The notes under the pieces: generated by a model | What the model was told of the DNA's origin: nothing | Database searches by the model: none | Seen by the model: only the letters and a program-made list of their open reading frames with translations | Position numbers and translations under genes: made by a program | DNA from: Hellea balneolensis DSM 19091 | GTDB taxonomy: Bacteria > Pseudomonadota > Alphaproteobacteria > Caulobacterales > Maricaulaceae | Assembly (NCBI RefSeq): GCF_000428525.1 | Contig: NZ_AUAC01000003.1 | Span: 124,001 to 188,000, forward strand | Length of the DNA stretch: 64,000 nt | Direction of reading: 5' to 3' | Shown here: one piece after another, positions 27,388 to 35,644 of the stretch | Layout: the number at the start of each line of letters is the position of its first letter | How positions within the stretch are numbered: position 1 is the stretch's first letter

Positions 27388-28560
27388 CTAAATTACCTTC
27401 ACATCAACTTCAGGTAGGCTCGAGTCGAAGTGCCCCTTCACGGCGTCGAATTTTACATTGATCATATCCATCACAGCTTTATGCGCCTTCTTGCGCATCG
27501 TTTCCGGCACCAGCACTTCATTGGTTTCATCGCGAAGGCACTCATAGATACCCTCTAGCGTGATGCGTTTCATATGGGGGCAGAGGTTACAGGGGCGCAC
27601 GAAATCTGTGTCTGGATTTTCCATGGCGACATTGTCGGACATGGAACATTCTGTGAGCAGGATAACGTTCTTCGGGCTGTTGTCGCTGACATAATCGCTC
27701 ATCGCTTTGGTGGACCCTGTGAAATCAGATTCTGCGACCACTTCGGGCGGGCATTCAGGATGCGCCAACACGACGACGCCGGGATGAGCTTCGCGCATAT
27801 CCCGTACGTCTTGGGCACTAAATCTTGCATGGACTTCGCAGCGGCCATGCCAAGCTATCACTTCAATTTTGGTTTGCTTAGCCACATTTTTGGCGAGGAA
27901 TTCATCGGGCAGCATGATGACTTGGTCCACGCCCCATTCGGCGCAGATATGCTCAACAATGGCCACGGCATTTGACGAAGTACAGCAAATATCGCTCTCG
28001 GCTTTCACGTCCGCTGAGGTGTTGACATAGGTTACAACGGGAATACCAGGATAACGCTGTTTAATCAGTTTAATATCTTCGCCCGTAATAGAAGAGGCGA
28101 GGGAACAGCCTGCGCGCATGGACGGGATAAAGACGCGCTTATTGGGGCAGAGAATTTTTGATGTCTCCGCCATGAAATGCACGCCGCCTTGGATAATCAT
28201 ATCGGCATCGGTTTTCGTGGCTTCTATGGCGAGGCCAAGGCTATCGCCTGTATAATCCCCTACAAGGCCGAAGATATCTGGCGTCATATAATTATGGGCC
28301 AGGATAACGGCATTTTTCTTTTTCTTAAGCGTGTTGATCGCATGAACAAGCGGCGCATAAGAAGGCCATTCAAATTTTGGAATGAAATCTGAGACTTCGT
28401 CATAAAGATGATCAGTCGCCGCTTTGACCTCATCGTCATAAACGAGGCCCTTGGGCAAGCCATCAATATCGTTGCCCGGCATGGCGCAGACTCCGTTCTC
28501 AACTTCGAGGGTCTGGCCAATCCAGCGGCCATTTTCCCAATTGATGAGCTCCTTACCCAT
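27388..28560 (-). CDS. nadA: Quinolinate synthase
   Basis: 390 residues; 4Fe-4S enzyme that condenses iminoaspartate with dihydroxyacetone phosphate. Motifs: AVILAHNYMTPDIFGLVGDYTGDS, MIIQGGVHFMAETSKILCPNKRVFIPS, AGCSLASS, HPECPPEV and CNLCPHMKRITLEG; Cys residues in these segments are the cluster ligands. ATG at 28560 (MGKELINWEN) has a near-perfect AGGAGG 9 bases upstream; the frame is open 30 codons further but lacks a ribosome site. First gene of the nadA-unknown-nadB unit, divergent from the 53-residue membrane protein. Confidence 0.97.
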   Translation of the reverse strand: MGKELINWENGRWIGQTLEVENGVCAMPGNDIDGLPKGLVYDDEVKAATDHLYDEVSDFIPKFEWPSYAPLVHAINTLKKKKNAVILAHNYMTPDIFGLVGDYTGDSLGLAIEATKTDADMIIQGGVHFMAETSKILCPNKRVFIPSMRAGCSLASSITGEDIKLIKQRYPGIPVVTYVNTSADVKAESDICCTSSNAVAIVEHICAEWGVDQVIMLPDEFLAKNVAKQTKIEVIAWHGRCEVHARFSAQDVRDMREAHPGVVVLAHPECPPEVVAESDFTGSTKAMSDYVSDNSPKNVILLTECSMSDNVAMENPDTDFVRPCNLCPHMKRITLEGIYECLRDETNEVLVPETMRKKAHKAVMDMINVKFDAVKGHFDSSLPEVDVKVI

Positions 28561-28717
28561 ATGCGTCGTCCTCCTAAGGCTTAAGTCCCCACTATATAAG
28601 GAGGGGCGATGCGTTTTACCACTGATTTTCGGCGTTAACCTTTTGTTCATCCTCGTTCATAAAAGGTTAATTTTCGTCCTGCTTATCTATACTGTCACGT
28701 TATAGGAGATGTCAGTC

Positions 28718-28879
28718 ATGTCAGACGTCATAGAGAAATCTACGAAGCGCTTATTGCGATATCTGGTGGCAGGCAGCTTCTTTATGGTTGCAGGTGCGTT
28801 GTTTTATGCAACCCAAACAGAGACTTTGGATTATTGCCGTGCGCTTTATGATATTGAGCTGATGAGCGTGACGCCATAG
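28718..28879 (+). CDS. 53-residue single-pass membrane protein
   Basis: ATG at 28718 with AGGAG 10 bases upstream. N-terminus is charged (MSDVIEKSTKRLLRYL), followed by one hydrophobic segment (VAGSFFMVAGALFYA) and a short tail with one Cys (LDYCRALYDIELMSVTP). No family recognised. Divergent from nadA. A TATACT sequence at 28688-28693 could be its -10, but no convincing -35 is seen. The good ribosome site and sensible topology support it as real. Confidence 0.6.
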   Translation: MSDVIEKSTKRLLRYLVAGSFFMVAGALFYATQTETLDYCRALYDIELMSVTP

Positions 28880-28897
28880 CTCTCTTTCACTTTCTTT

Positions 28898-29491
28898 CTA
28901 GGCTCCCTCATTTAGCGCTTCAAACCTATCTAAAAAGAGCTGTTCTGCTTTGACGACAGAGAGCGGGTCGATAGTGACTTTTAAATCTCTTGGGGGCGGG
29001 ATAAAAAATTTATCTGCCTCTACGGGGTCAAAGCCTGCGATTTGTGTCGCTTCGAACCAGGCGCAATACAGATCGCATTGTTTAATTTTCTTCTTTAGCG
29101 CTGGGGCCATTTTAGGCGGCAATCCATAGCGCAAATGTATCGCCTCTTCGAGCCGGGCTTCAAAGGCTTTGTAATCAATCCCAAGCGCCGCCTTAAACGG
29201 GCTAATCATATCGCCAATTACATATTCCGCCGCGTCATGAAGCAGGGCCGTAAGACGGTCTTCGCGGGTCGATTTCGGGTTTAGCGTGGTGAAGAGATGT
29301 TCCACGACAACGCTGTGTTCTGCAACGCTGAAAGCATGATCGCCTGAGGTCTGCCCATTCCACCGCGCCACACGTGCAAGGCCTCGCGCAATGTCCTCAA
29401 TTTCAATATCAAAAGGCGAAGGGTCAAGCAGGTCGAGACGGCGACCTGACAACATACGTTGCCAAGCGCGGGCGGGCGGAGATTTAGCCAT
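28898..29491 (-). CDS. YfbR-like HD-domain hydrolase
   Basis: 197 residues. HD-superfamily metal motifs: SGDHAFSVAEHSVVVEHL (first His), LLHDAAEYVIGDM (HD pair) and KQCDLYCAWFEATQI (distal Asp). The closest type I can name is the YfbR 5'-deoxyribonucleotidase group, which removes phosphate from dNMPs, but many such proteins are uncharacterised. Shares one base with the stop of the 130-residue protein upstream. Confidence 0.82.
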   Translation of the reverse strand: MAKSPPARAWQRMLSGRRLDLLDPSPFDIEIEDIARGLARVARWNGQTSGDHAFSVAEHSVVVEHLFTTLNPKSTREDRLTALLHDAAEYVIGDMISPFKAALGIDYKAFEARLEEAIHLRYGLPPKMAPALKKKIKQCDLYCAWFEATQIAGFDPVEADKFFIPPPRDLKVTIDPLSVVKAEQLFLDRFEALNEGA

Positions 29492-29883
29492 TACAGCTCC
29501 GCACTTGCGAGCATCACGTCTATTAAGACCGCAATGTCAGGGTCAAACTTTCTCCAAGGAAAGAATCGCGCGCGGCCATTACGGGGATAGAGCTTATAAC
29601 CATCTAAATGAAATTGAACGTCGCCAATGCTCTTCCACCCTTTTCGAAAGTTTAGGTCTCCTTGCACGGCAAAAGCTTTATTGGTGATGTAAAGTTTGGA
29701 GCCTTTCAGCTTTTGATAACCGTGTAAGACCTCGCCGCGCACAGGACGATAGTCGCGGCTATAGGGATCGAGAATAGGTAGCTCGACAAAGCCGCTATCG
29801 TCACTTTCGACGTCAATAATCAGTTTGCTGCGCGCGCGCTCCAAACGGCGGTTCATCCACCATTTACTTATCCATCGCCACAC
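29491..29883 (-). CDS. Uncharacterised 130-residue protein
   Basis: Basic N-terminus with tryptophans (MWRWISKWWMNRRLERAR), then a beta-rich body: KLKGSKLYITNKAFAVQGD, WKSIGDVQFHLDGYKLYPRNGRARFFPWRKFDPDIAVL, suggestive of a small PH-like or lipocalin-like barrel. No family recognised. Tightly packed between the HD hydrolase (1-base overlap) and the KAS III gene (3-base gap), so very probably one operon. Confidence 0.65.
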   Translation of the reverse strand: MWRWISKWWMNRRLERARSKLIIDVESDDSGFVELPILDPYSRDYRPVRGEVLHGYQKLKGSKLYITNKAFAVQGDLNFRKGWKSIGDVQFHLDGYKLYPRNGRARFFPWRKFDPDIAVLIDVMLASAEL

Positions 29884-29886
29884 GGA

Positions 29887-31035
29887 TTAAGCAGCGACTT
29901 TGCGCACAAAAATAGCGCCCGCAGAATATCCCGCCCCAAAGCTACAAATCAGGCCTTTATCGCCATCATTGAAATCATCATTATATTTGTGAAAGGCTAT
30001 GATAGAGCCCGCCGAGCTCGTATTGGCATATTCATCCAAAACAACGGGGGCTTTTTCAAGCTCAACATCTTTGCCCAAAACCTTTTTAGCGATGAGGTGG
30101 TTCATGGACAAATTCGCTTGGTGAAGCCACATGCGTTTGAGCTCATGTGGATCGAGGCCGTTAGCTTCGCATTCTGTGCTAATCATTTTCGCCACCATGG
30201 GCACAACTTCTTTAAAAACGCTGCGGCCATTTTGAACAAAGAGCTTATCAGTCAGACCTTTCTTTCCGCGCTCGCCTGTCATGCCGTCATCCTCAGGGGC
30301 GCAGTGATTAAGAAAGCCAAAATTATTTCGGATATTATTGGAAAATTGTGTGACGAGCTTAGAGCCGATAATCTCCCAATGCTCCGCAGGGGCTACATCG
30401 TCAGCTTCGACGAGGATTGCCGTAGCAACATCACCAAAAATAAAATGCGCGTCACGGTCTTTGAAATTTAAATGCGCGGTGCAGATCTCAGGGTTTACCA
30501 CAAGGACAGATTTGGCTTGTCCGCCGACAATAAGTCCCCGCGCCGTTTCAAGGCCAAAGGTTGCGGAGGAACAGGCGACATTCATATCAAAGGCAAAACC
30601 TGATGTTCCAAGAATGTCCTGTACCTCTACGGCGACGGCGGGATAGCCGCGCTGTAAATTGGAACAGGCGACGATGACTGCGCCGACATCTTCAGGGCTG
30701 CGTCCTACTTTTTCGAGCGCGTCTTTGGCCGCATGGGCCGCAATTTCCGCTAAGATAGATGGCTCGTTATCGGGACGTGCAGGGATACGTGGCGCCATAA
30801 TATTGGGGTCAAGGATTGGACCTTTTGATATCGCATAGCGCGATTTTACACCGCTAGCTTTTTCAATAAATTCTGCATTGGAATAGGTGAGAGCGGCTTT
30901 TGTACCAGCTTCGATTTCGGCAGCATTTTCCGAGTTCCATTTATCAACATAGGCATTGAAACTCTCCACGAGTTCTTCATTGGAAATGGAGTCTGTTGGG
31001 GTCCAGAGACCTGTGGAACTGATAACGGCTTTCAT
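29887..31035 (-). CDS. Beta-ketoacyl-ACP synthase III-like condensing enzyme (long type)
   Basis: 382 residues, about 60 longer than E. coli FabH, as in the long alphaproteobacterial/Pseudomonas KAS III type. Catalytic triad: Cys155 in MNVACSSATFG, His305 in WLHQANLSMNH and Asn338 in DEYANTSSAGS. The extra length lies mainly in an N-terminal helix (EELVESFNAYVDKWN...). Condenses an acyl-CoA with malonyl-ACP; long-type members can feed partially degraded fatty acids back into synthesis. There is no fab cluster around it. Leads an operon with the 130-residue protein and HD hydrolase. Confidence 0.9.
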   Translation of the reverse strand: MKAVISSTGLWTPTDSISNEELVESFNAYVDKWNSENAAEIEAGTKAALTYSNAEFIEKASGVKSRYAISKGPILDPNIMAPRIPARPDNEPSILAEIAAHAAKDALEKVGRSPEDVGAVIVACSNLQRGYPAVAVEVQDILGTSGFAFDMNVACSSATFGLETARGLIVGGQAKSVLVVNPEICTAHLNFKDRDAHFIFGDVATAILVEADDVAPAEHWEIIGSKLVTQFSNNIRNNFGFLNHCAPEDDGMTGERGKKGLTDKLFVQNGRSVFKEVVPMVAKMISTECEANGLDPHELKRMWLHQANLSMNHLIAKKVLGKDVELEKAPVVLDEYANTSSAGSIIAFHKYNDDFNDGDKGLICSFGAGYSAGAIFVRKVAA

Positions 31036-31261
31036 GGCAGAATTTTCCCTCTTATTCTATCCGCTGTCTTAGCGGCCCCAGATGCGTTCCGCCAGAGGTA
31101 ATAATAAAAACGCTCTCACCTCACAGCGAAACGATTTTGCGCAAGGCCCGCGCCATAAACCAAATATTAACCACGTTCCTAGGGTGAATATTAGTGACTT
31201 AACGCTAAAAAATGCCCGAATTTCAAGATATTTTGTGGGTCCTAAAAGAGCGGTTGGCTAA
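31036..31261. other. 226-base divergent intergenic region
   Basis: Lies between the KAS III (minus) and xylanase (plus) starts and must hold promoters for both. AT-rich from about 31150 on, with a repeated TGAATATTAGTGA / CAAATATTAACCA-like pattern, but no clear -35/-10 pair could be identified by eye. Confidence 0.4.
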
Positions 31262-32488
31262 ATGGTAGAGTTTTCGAAAAGAGACAGGTTGAAGCTATTG
31301 GGAGGTGCAAGTGCGCTCTTGCTTTCGGCTTGCGGAGGTGGGGGCTCTGCGTCTTCGCCTGCGCCAAGTGCTGTTGTTCCGCCTCCGCCTCCGCCGCCCC
31401 CGCCTCCTCCTCCTCCTCCGCCTCCGCCTCCACCGCCGCCAACGGGGCTTACAGACGGACTTTTACGAGATACGTTCAGAAATGACTTTGTTATGGGCGC
31501 GGCGCTCAGCAGCTTTCAGGTTCAGCGCGGGGACATGTCCGCAAGTCTTGCCCAATCCCAATTTAACGGCATTACGCCAGAATTTCAGCTTAAAGCCGAT
31601 GTTATCGCACCAAATGAAGGTACATTTGATTTTGGCCAAGCCGATGAGCTTGTCGATTGGGCTATCGCAAATGGCATGGAGGTGCGCGGGCATGCTTTAT
31701 TGTGGCATGAAGCGACGCCAGCATATTTCCTTCAGGGCACGAATGCGCAAATCAGAACGCGCCTAGAGACTTACATCAGCACAGTCGTAGAACATTTTAG
31801 AGGCCGTATCACTGTGTGGGATGTCGTTAATGAAGTGGTTTCAACAGATATTTTTAATGGTAATAATGGCGTCGGCCCAGACCGCCGCACGGAATGGTTC
31901 GAAGCCGTAGGCAGCGGTGATTACCTTGATTGGGCTTTCCTTGCCGCGCGCGCTGCAGACCCAAATGCGCAGCTTTTCATCAATGATTACAACACTGAAA
32001 ACAGCCTTAAGCGTGGATGGTTGATCGATATTGTTCGCCGGCTCCAAGACCGCAATGTCCCAATTGATGGTGTTGGACATCAAATGCATATCCGCCCAGA
32101 CACATCCATTAGCGAAGCGCTGCAAGCGATTGATGATGTCGATAATGAGTTTATGGGGCTTATCAACCATGTCACTGAACTGGATATGGATGTGTATACG
32201 AATCCAGGGTCATGTTGGGAAAGCCAAACAAATTGCGAAGCAGATATGGGCCCTAATCCTCCGGAAGAGGTTTTAAACACCCAAGCGCAACGGATGCGGG
32301 AATTGTTTAACGGCCTGAAAGCCCGCAGCAGTGTCGAGTCGGTGACCATGTGGGGCGTCATGGATGGCGATAGCTGGCTTAATTCCTCACCGATTGAACG
32401 CTTTAACCACCCGCTTTTATTTGACAGAGACGGTGAACCCAAAGCGGGTTTCCTCGCCATTACGGATGATAATTACGTCATTGGTTAG
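31262..32488 (+). CDS. GH10 endo-1,4-beta-xylanase, lipoprotein with polyproline linker
   Basis: 408 residues. The N-terminus (FSKRDRLKLLGGASALLLSAC) combines a lysine-arginine Tat-like motif with a lipobox, so export as a folded lipoprotein is plausible. Then a Gly/Ser stretch, 21 consecutive prolines (about residues 41-61) and a GH10 catalytic domain: RGHALLWHEATPAYF, acid/base Glu191 in WDVVNEV, LFINDYNTE, GHQMHI and nucleophile Glu306 in VTELDMDV. Cleaves xylan backbones. The Pro rod should hold the enzyme away from the membrane. Converges with and overlaps tag by 11 bases. Confidence 0.92.
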   Translation: MVEFSKRDRLKLLGGASALLLSACGGGGSASSPAPSAVVPPPPPPPPPPPPPPPPPPPPPTGLTDGLLRDTFRNDFVMGAALSSFQVQRGDMSASLAQSQFNGITPEFQLKADVIAPNEGTFDFGQADELVDWAIANGMEVRGHALLWHEATPAYFLQGTNAQIRTRLETYISTVVEHFRGRITVWDVVNEVVSTDIFNGNNGVGPDRRTEWFEAVGSGDYLDWAFLAARAADPNAQLFINDYNTENSLKRGWLIDIVRRLQDRNVPIDGVGHQMHIRPDTSISEALQAIDDVDNEFMGLINHVTELDMDVYTNPGSCWESQTNCEADMGPNPPEEVLNTQAQRMRELFNGLKARSSVESVTMWGVMDGDSWLNSSPIERFNHPLLFDRDGEPKAGFLAITDDNYVIG

Positions 32489-33092
32489 GAGAATTCCCCA
32501 AATCTTTACAGGGCTTATAGGCATGGCACCCCACGGCGTGGTCATTGATCATGCCGACGGCTTGCATAAAGGCGTAGAGAATAACGGGGCCGACAAATTT
32601 GAAGCCGCGTTTTTTTAGCTCGATGGACATAGCAATGGATTCGGGACTGTCCACGGGGGCGTCCTTAAAGTCTTTCCAGCTATTTTGAATAGGTGAGCCG
32701 CCAACAAAGTCCCAAAGGTAATCGCTAAAATCTATGCCGTCTTCATCGCGCATTTTGACGAAAATATGTGCATTGGTGATTGTGGCATTCACTTTCAACT
32801 TCGAGCGGATAATCCCAGCATTAGAGAGCAATCTCTCGCGGTCTTTATCCGTGTAATGGATGATCTTGTCGGGATCAAAACCGTCATAGGCGCGCAGCAT
32901 TTCCTCGCGTTTGCGCAAAATGGTAATCCAAGCCAGTCCCGCTTGCTGCCCATCTTGGATGAGTTTGGAAAAAAGCGCCTTACTGTCCCGAATTGGCCGT
33001 CCCCATTCCGTATCATGATAATGGGTGTAGAGCGGGTCGGTCGGTGGGACCCAGCCGCAACGTGGGATCTCTGGAATTACGTCATAGGTCAT
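32478..33092 (-). CDS. tag: DNA-3-methyladenine glycosylase I
   Basis: 204 residues. Family hallmarks: RCGWVPPTDPLYTHYHDTEWGRP near the N-terminus, LIQDGQQAGLAWITILRKRE, and the zinc-site ending HAVGCHAYKPC (His and Cys ligands with the N-terminal Cys and His). Excises 3-methyladenine from alkylated DNA. Overlaps the stop of the upstream hypothetical gene (33089-33092) by 4 bases, in a run of four minus-strand genes. Confidence 0.95.
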   Translation of the reverse strand: MTYDVIPEIPRCGWVPPTDPLYTHYHDTEWGRPIRDSKALFSKLIQDGQQAGLAWITILRKREEMLRAYDGFDPDKIIHYTDKDRERLLSNAGIIRSKLKVNATITNAHIFVKMRDEDGIDFSDYLWDFVGGSPIQNSWKDFKDAPVDSPESIAMSIELKKRGFKFVGPVILYAFMQAVGMINDHAVGCHAYKPCKDLGNSPNQ

Positions 33093-33451
33093 TTTGTGAG
33101 GCTCCTTTCGAGCACTTCCTCATAGCGGGATTTGCCCCAGCTATGATCGCCATCTATCCATTCCCAGTCTAGGTCAAAGGCAAGGCGTCCATCTTCTGTT
33201 TGACTGAATAGTGCGCTCGCCTTACCTGCCTTCAGAATCTTATCTGTGGTCAGGCAATGATAGAGCATATCGCCTTTATTCTCCGCTGTGAACTGTCCCA
33301 TAATATGACCTTCGCGCACATCGCCGCCAAAATAATCAGCGTAGAAGACCATGCCTTCTTGCCAGAAATGAAAGCGGGTCTTGCCGCTCGCCACGCCGCT
33401 TTCGCTATTATGAACAGGGATAAAAACGCGGTTGTCGAGTGAGAGTTTCAA
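33089..33451 (-). CDS. Small uncharacterised protein of the so-called N-acetylglutamate synthase family
   Basis: 120 residues. Pattern: NRVFIPVHNSESGVASGKTRFHFWQEG, YFGGDVREGHIMGQF, MLYHCLTTDKILKAGKAS, LDWEWIDGDHSWGKSRYEEV. It resembles a family of small beta-rich proteins in Bacteroidetes and Firmicutes labelled N-acetylglutamate synthase in databases; I know of no evidence for that activity and would not transfer it. Overlaps tag and the GNAT gene by 4 bases each, so it is in a tight operon. Confidence 0.7.
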   Translation of the reverse strand: MKLSLDNRVFIPVHNSESGVASGKTRFHFWQEGMVFYADYFGGDVREGHIMGQFTAENKGDMLYHCLTTDKILKAGKASALFSQTEDGRLAFDLDWEWIDGDHSWGKSRYEEVLERSLTK

Positions 33452-33918
33452 AGATATTTTTCCATGCCGATATTGGCGCGTTGATAGACGGGGTGTGGAC
33501 CTTCGTGATTAACAGTCCAGCCATTTCGCGCATAGAGGCGCAGCGCGGCTTCGTTACGGGTGTTAGACAGCAGGAAAAGATAATCTAATCCCATCACGTC
33601 TTTGGCGTGGGCTTCAATCGCGCTCATTAAATGCTGCCCCACGCCATTTCCGCGAAACTTTGTATCAACGGCCATTTTTGTGAGCTCATAACGGCCATCT
33701 TCATGTTTCTTTAGCGCGCAAGCCCCTGCCACTTTGCCGCCAATGTGAGCGCTAAAAACATGATTGCCGTTTTGGATATAAATCTCAGGGTGGGCGACCA
33801 TAAGCTTGTCGCTCTCTTCGAGAAAATGCAGATCCTCTATCCACGCGGCATTCAGCGCGGCAAAGCGGGGCAGAGCGCTTTCATCATCGAGGCGAATTTC
33901 AACTTCATTCTGAGCCAT
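33448..33918 (-). CDS. GNAT-family N-acetyltransferase
   Basis: 156 residues from ATG at 33918 (MAQNEVEIRLDDESAL); an in-frame ATG four codons earlier is possible. Acetyl-CoA binding motif A is clear: LTKMAVDTKFRGNGVGQHLMSAIEAHAK, with Arg/Gly-x-Gly-x-Gly, followed by LLSNTRNEAALRLYARNGW. Substrate unknown. Overlaps the end of ygfZ by 14 bases and the next gene by 4, so translation is probably coupled. Confidence 0.87.
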   Translation of the reverse strand: MAQNEVEIRLDDESALPRFAALNAAWIEDLHFLEESDKLMVAHPEIYIQNGNHVFSAHIGGKVAGACALKKHEDGRYELTKMAVDTKFRGNGVGQHLMSAIEAHAKDVMGLDYLFLLSNTRNEAALRLYARNGWTVNHEGPHPVYQRANIGMEKYL

Positions 33919-34678
33919 CAACGCTTCCAAAAATGTCTACCTCTTGGCCGTTCACGCTGGGTTCGACCTCGGCAGCTTTTAGGCGGTCTAAGCGAATAAG
34001 CCCCATAGCGAGCCTTTCATAGGAGTGATAAATTTCGCCAATCACGCGCTCCCCCGCCAGTATTTTATCACCGGCTTTTGCGGTCCCAATATGCCCGACG
34101 GTCCGCATGCGTTTTTTCACGGTCGTCATGCGCTTCATACGAGACACGACTTCTTGACCGACGAAACAGCCTTTTTTGAAATCCACACCGTTCATAAGGT
34201 CCATATTCGCATCGGCGGGGAAGGTGGTCACAGTCTCAAAATCCCATTCACTCTCCACCACACCGAGGGAGAGGCGGTGGGCGTTATAACCGCCATCCGC
34301 GTCCAAATAGTCCGTTGTGATGAGTCGGCGCCCAAGCGAGGCATGGCGGGGGTCGGCAAGGCCTTCTTCGCCCTGACCATCCCAGATGGCATAGACATTA
34401 TGCGTTTCGGTGATGTCGGTGATCTCTATGGGCGCGCGGAGCTTATAAATGCGCAAACGTTTAAATAGGCTTTCGGCAAATTTAGGCGGTGTATCGAGCA
34501 GCAAGTCGTCACCCTCTTTGGTAACAAAAAAGTCTGCAATGATTTTACCTTGCGGCGTCAATAACGCAGCGAAGGACATAGGGCCCTTCAAACTGTTACT
34601 AATTAGCCCGTCAAGCCATGCGGCCGCGCCCTCTCCGGAGAGGCGAAAGACGGAACGATTAAGCTGAGCAATAGGCAT
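33905..34678 (-). CDS. ygfZ: YgfZ/CAF17-type folate-binding Fe-S maintenance protein
   Basis: 257 residues. Signature KGCFVGQEVVSRMKRM (the family KGC-x-GQE motif) at about residues 160-175, plus FAALLTPQGKIIADFFVT and the GcvT-like fold pattern. YgfZ/IBA57 proteins bind tetrahydrofolate and support assembly or repair of certain Fe-S enzymes. First gene of the minus-strand run ygfZ-GNAT-hypothetical-tag. A 155-base gap separates it from the divergent NDUFA12 gene. Confidence 0.92.
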   Translation of the reverse strand: MPIAQLNRSVFRLSGEGAAAWLDGLISNSLKGPMSFAALLTPQGKIIADFFVTKEGDDLLLDTPPKFAESLFKRLRIYKLRAPIEITDITETHNVYAIWDGQGEEGLADPRHASLGRRLITTDYLDADGGYNAHRLSLGVVESEWDFETVTTFPADANMDLMNGVDFKKGCFVGQEVVSRMKRMTTVKKRMRTVGHIGTAKAGDKILAGERVIGEIYHSYERLAMGLIRLDRLKAAEVEPSVNGQEVDIFGSVDGSE

Positions 34679-34833
34679 GGAGAACAGATATGCCTGCAGA
34701 GCGTTCCTATCAAGCCCTATTGCTTAGGCGCAATAAATAAAAGAGGCGCCTAAATTTGGTCACATCCCTGCTTTACCTTATCTTTGAGTCGCGGCATAAG
34801 CGGGTGAAAAATTAAGAGGCTGGATAAAACCAA

Positions 34834-35232
34834 ATGTTATTTATCAAACGCATATTTACGTGGTGGAACGGGTCAACATTTGGCACCAATTTACAAATCC
34901 GCCGTAAAGGGAACAAAGTCGGTGAAGATGCTTATGGGAATACCTATTATGAGCAAAAATCCGATGCCTATGACGGGCGTCTGCGCCGTTGGGTGACTTA
35001 TACAGGCTATGCCGATGCCTCGCGCATTCCGCCAGAATGGCAGGGCTGGCTGAATTACACACATGAAGATGTGCCGACAGAAGATACCCGTCCTGATCAT
35101 GAGTGGGAGTTGGAACACCGTCCGAATCTTACGGGGACAGTGCACGCCTATAAGCCTAAGGGCTCGCTAGACCGCGGCGGACAACGCGCCAAGGTCGCGG
35201 CTGATTACGAAGCTTGGAGCCCAGATGCGTAA
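34834..35232 (+). CDS. NDUFA12-family NADH:ubiquinone oxidoreductase accessory protein
   Basis: 132 residues. Shows the NDUFA12/B17.2 pattern: KRIFTWWNGSTFGTNLQIRRKGNKVGEDAYGNTYYE, RRWVTYTGYADASRIPPEWQGWLNYTHEDVP and HRPNLTGTVHAYKPKGSL. In mitochondria and alphaproteobacteria this supernumerary subunit binds complex I at the matrix/cytoplasmic arm. This family is essentially limited to alphaproteobacteria and mitochondria and is a good taxonomic marker here. Overlaps the DUF2155 gene by 8 bases. Confidence 0.95.
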   Translation: MLFIKRIFTWWNGSTFGTNLQIRRKGNKVGEDAYGNTYYEQKSDAYDGRLRRWVTYTGYADASRIPPEWQGWLNYTHEDVPTEDTRPDHEWELEHRPNLTGTVHAYKPKGSLDRGGQRAKVAADYEAWSPDA

Positions 35233-35629
35233 GAGCCTTACAGCTTTACTGCTTACGGCACCGCTACTCTGCGGAACGGCTATGGCCGAGAACCTAAAGG
35301 GCCATGCCGTTGTCCTGCGCACGCTTGATAAAGTGACCGCCACGACCAAAGACTATACGGTTAAAATCGGTGAGGAGCTTAAATATGGCTCTCTGACAGT
35401 GGCTGTGAAACATTGCGAAAAAAAGCCGCCCGAAGACGTGCCAGAGACTTACGCTTTTCTGCAAATCGATGATCTAAAACTCGATGGTAAAGGCGATGAA
35501 GGCGAACAAGAACGCGTCTTCTCGGGCTGGATGCTCGCCAGCAACCCCGCGATAAGTGCGCTCGATCATGGCGTCTACGATATCTGGGTTATAGATTGTA
35601 AGGTTCCTGCGGTTCAGGGATTGCGTTAG
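35225..35629 (+). CDS. DUF2155 periplasmic protein
   Basis: 134 residues with a signal peptide (LLLTAPLLCGTAMA). DUF2155 signatures: AVVLRTLDKVTATTKDYTVKIGEELKYGSL, VKHCEKKPPEDVPETYAFLQI, FSGWMLASNPAISALDHGVYDIWVIDC, with conserved Trp and two Cys likely to pair. Function unknown; it is commonly found next to the NDUFA12 gene in alphaproteobacteria, as here. Converges on the next gene with a 15-base gap. Confidence 0.9.
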   Translation: MRKSLTALLLTAPLLCGTAMAENLKGHAVVLRTLDKVTATTKDYTVKIGEELKYGSLTVAVKHCEKKPPEDVPETYAFLQIDDLKLDGKGDEGEQERVFSGWMLASNPAISALDHGVYDIWVIDCKVPAVQGLR

Positions 35630-35644
35630 GGTTTGCTTATAATA

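Noticed and set aside
31242-31442. Minus-strand Glu/Ala-rich frame
   Set aside because: It is only the reverse reading of the xylanase polyproline tract.
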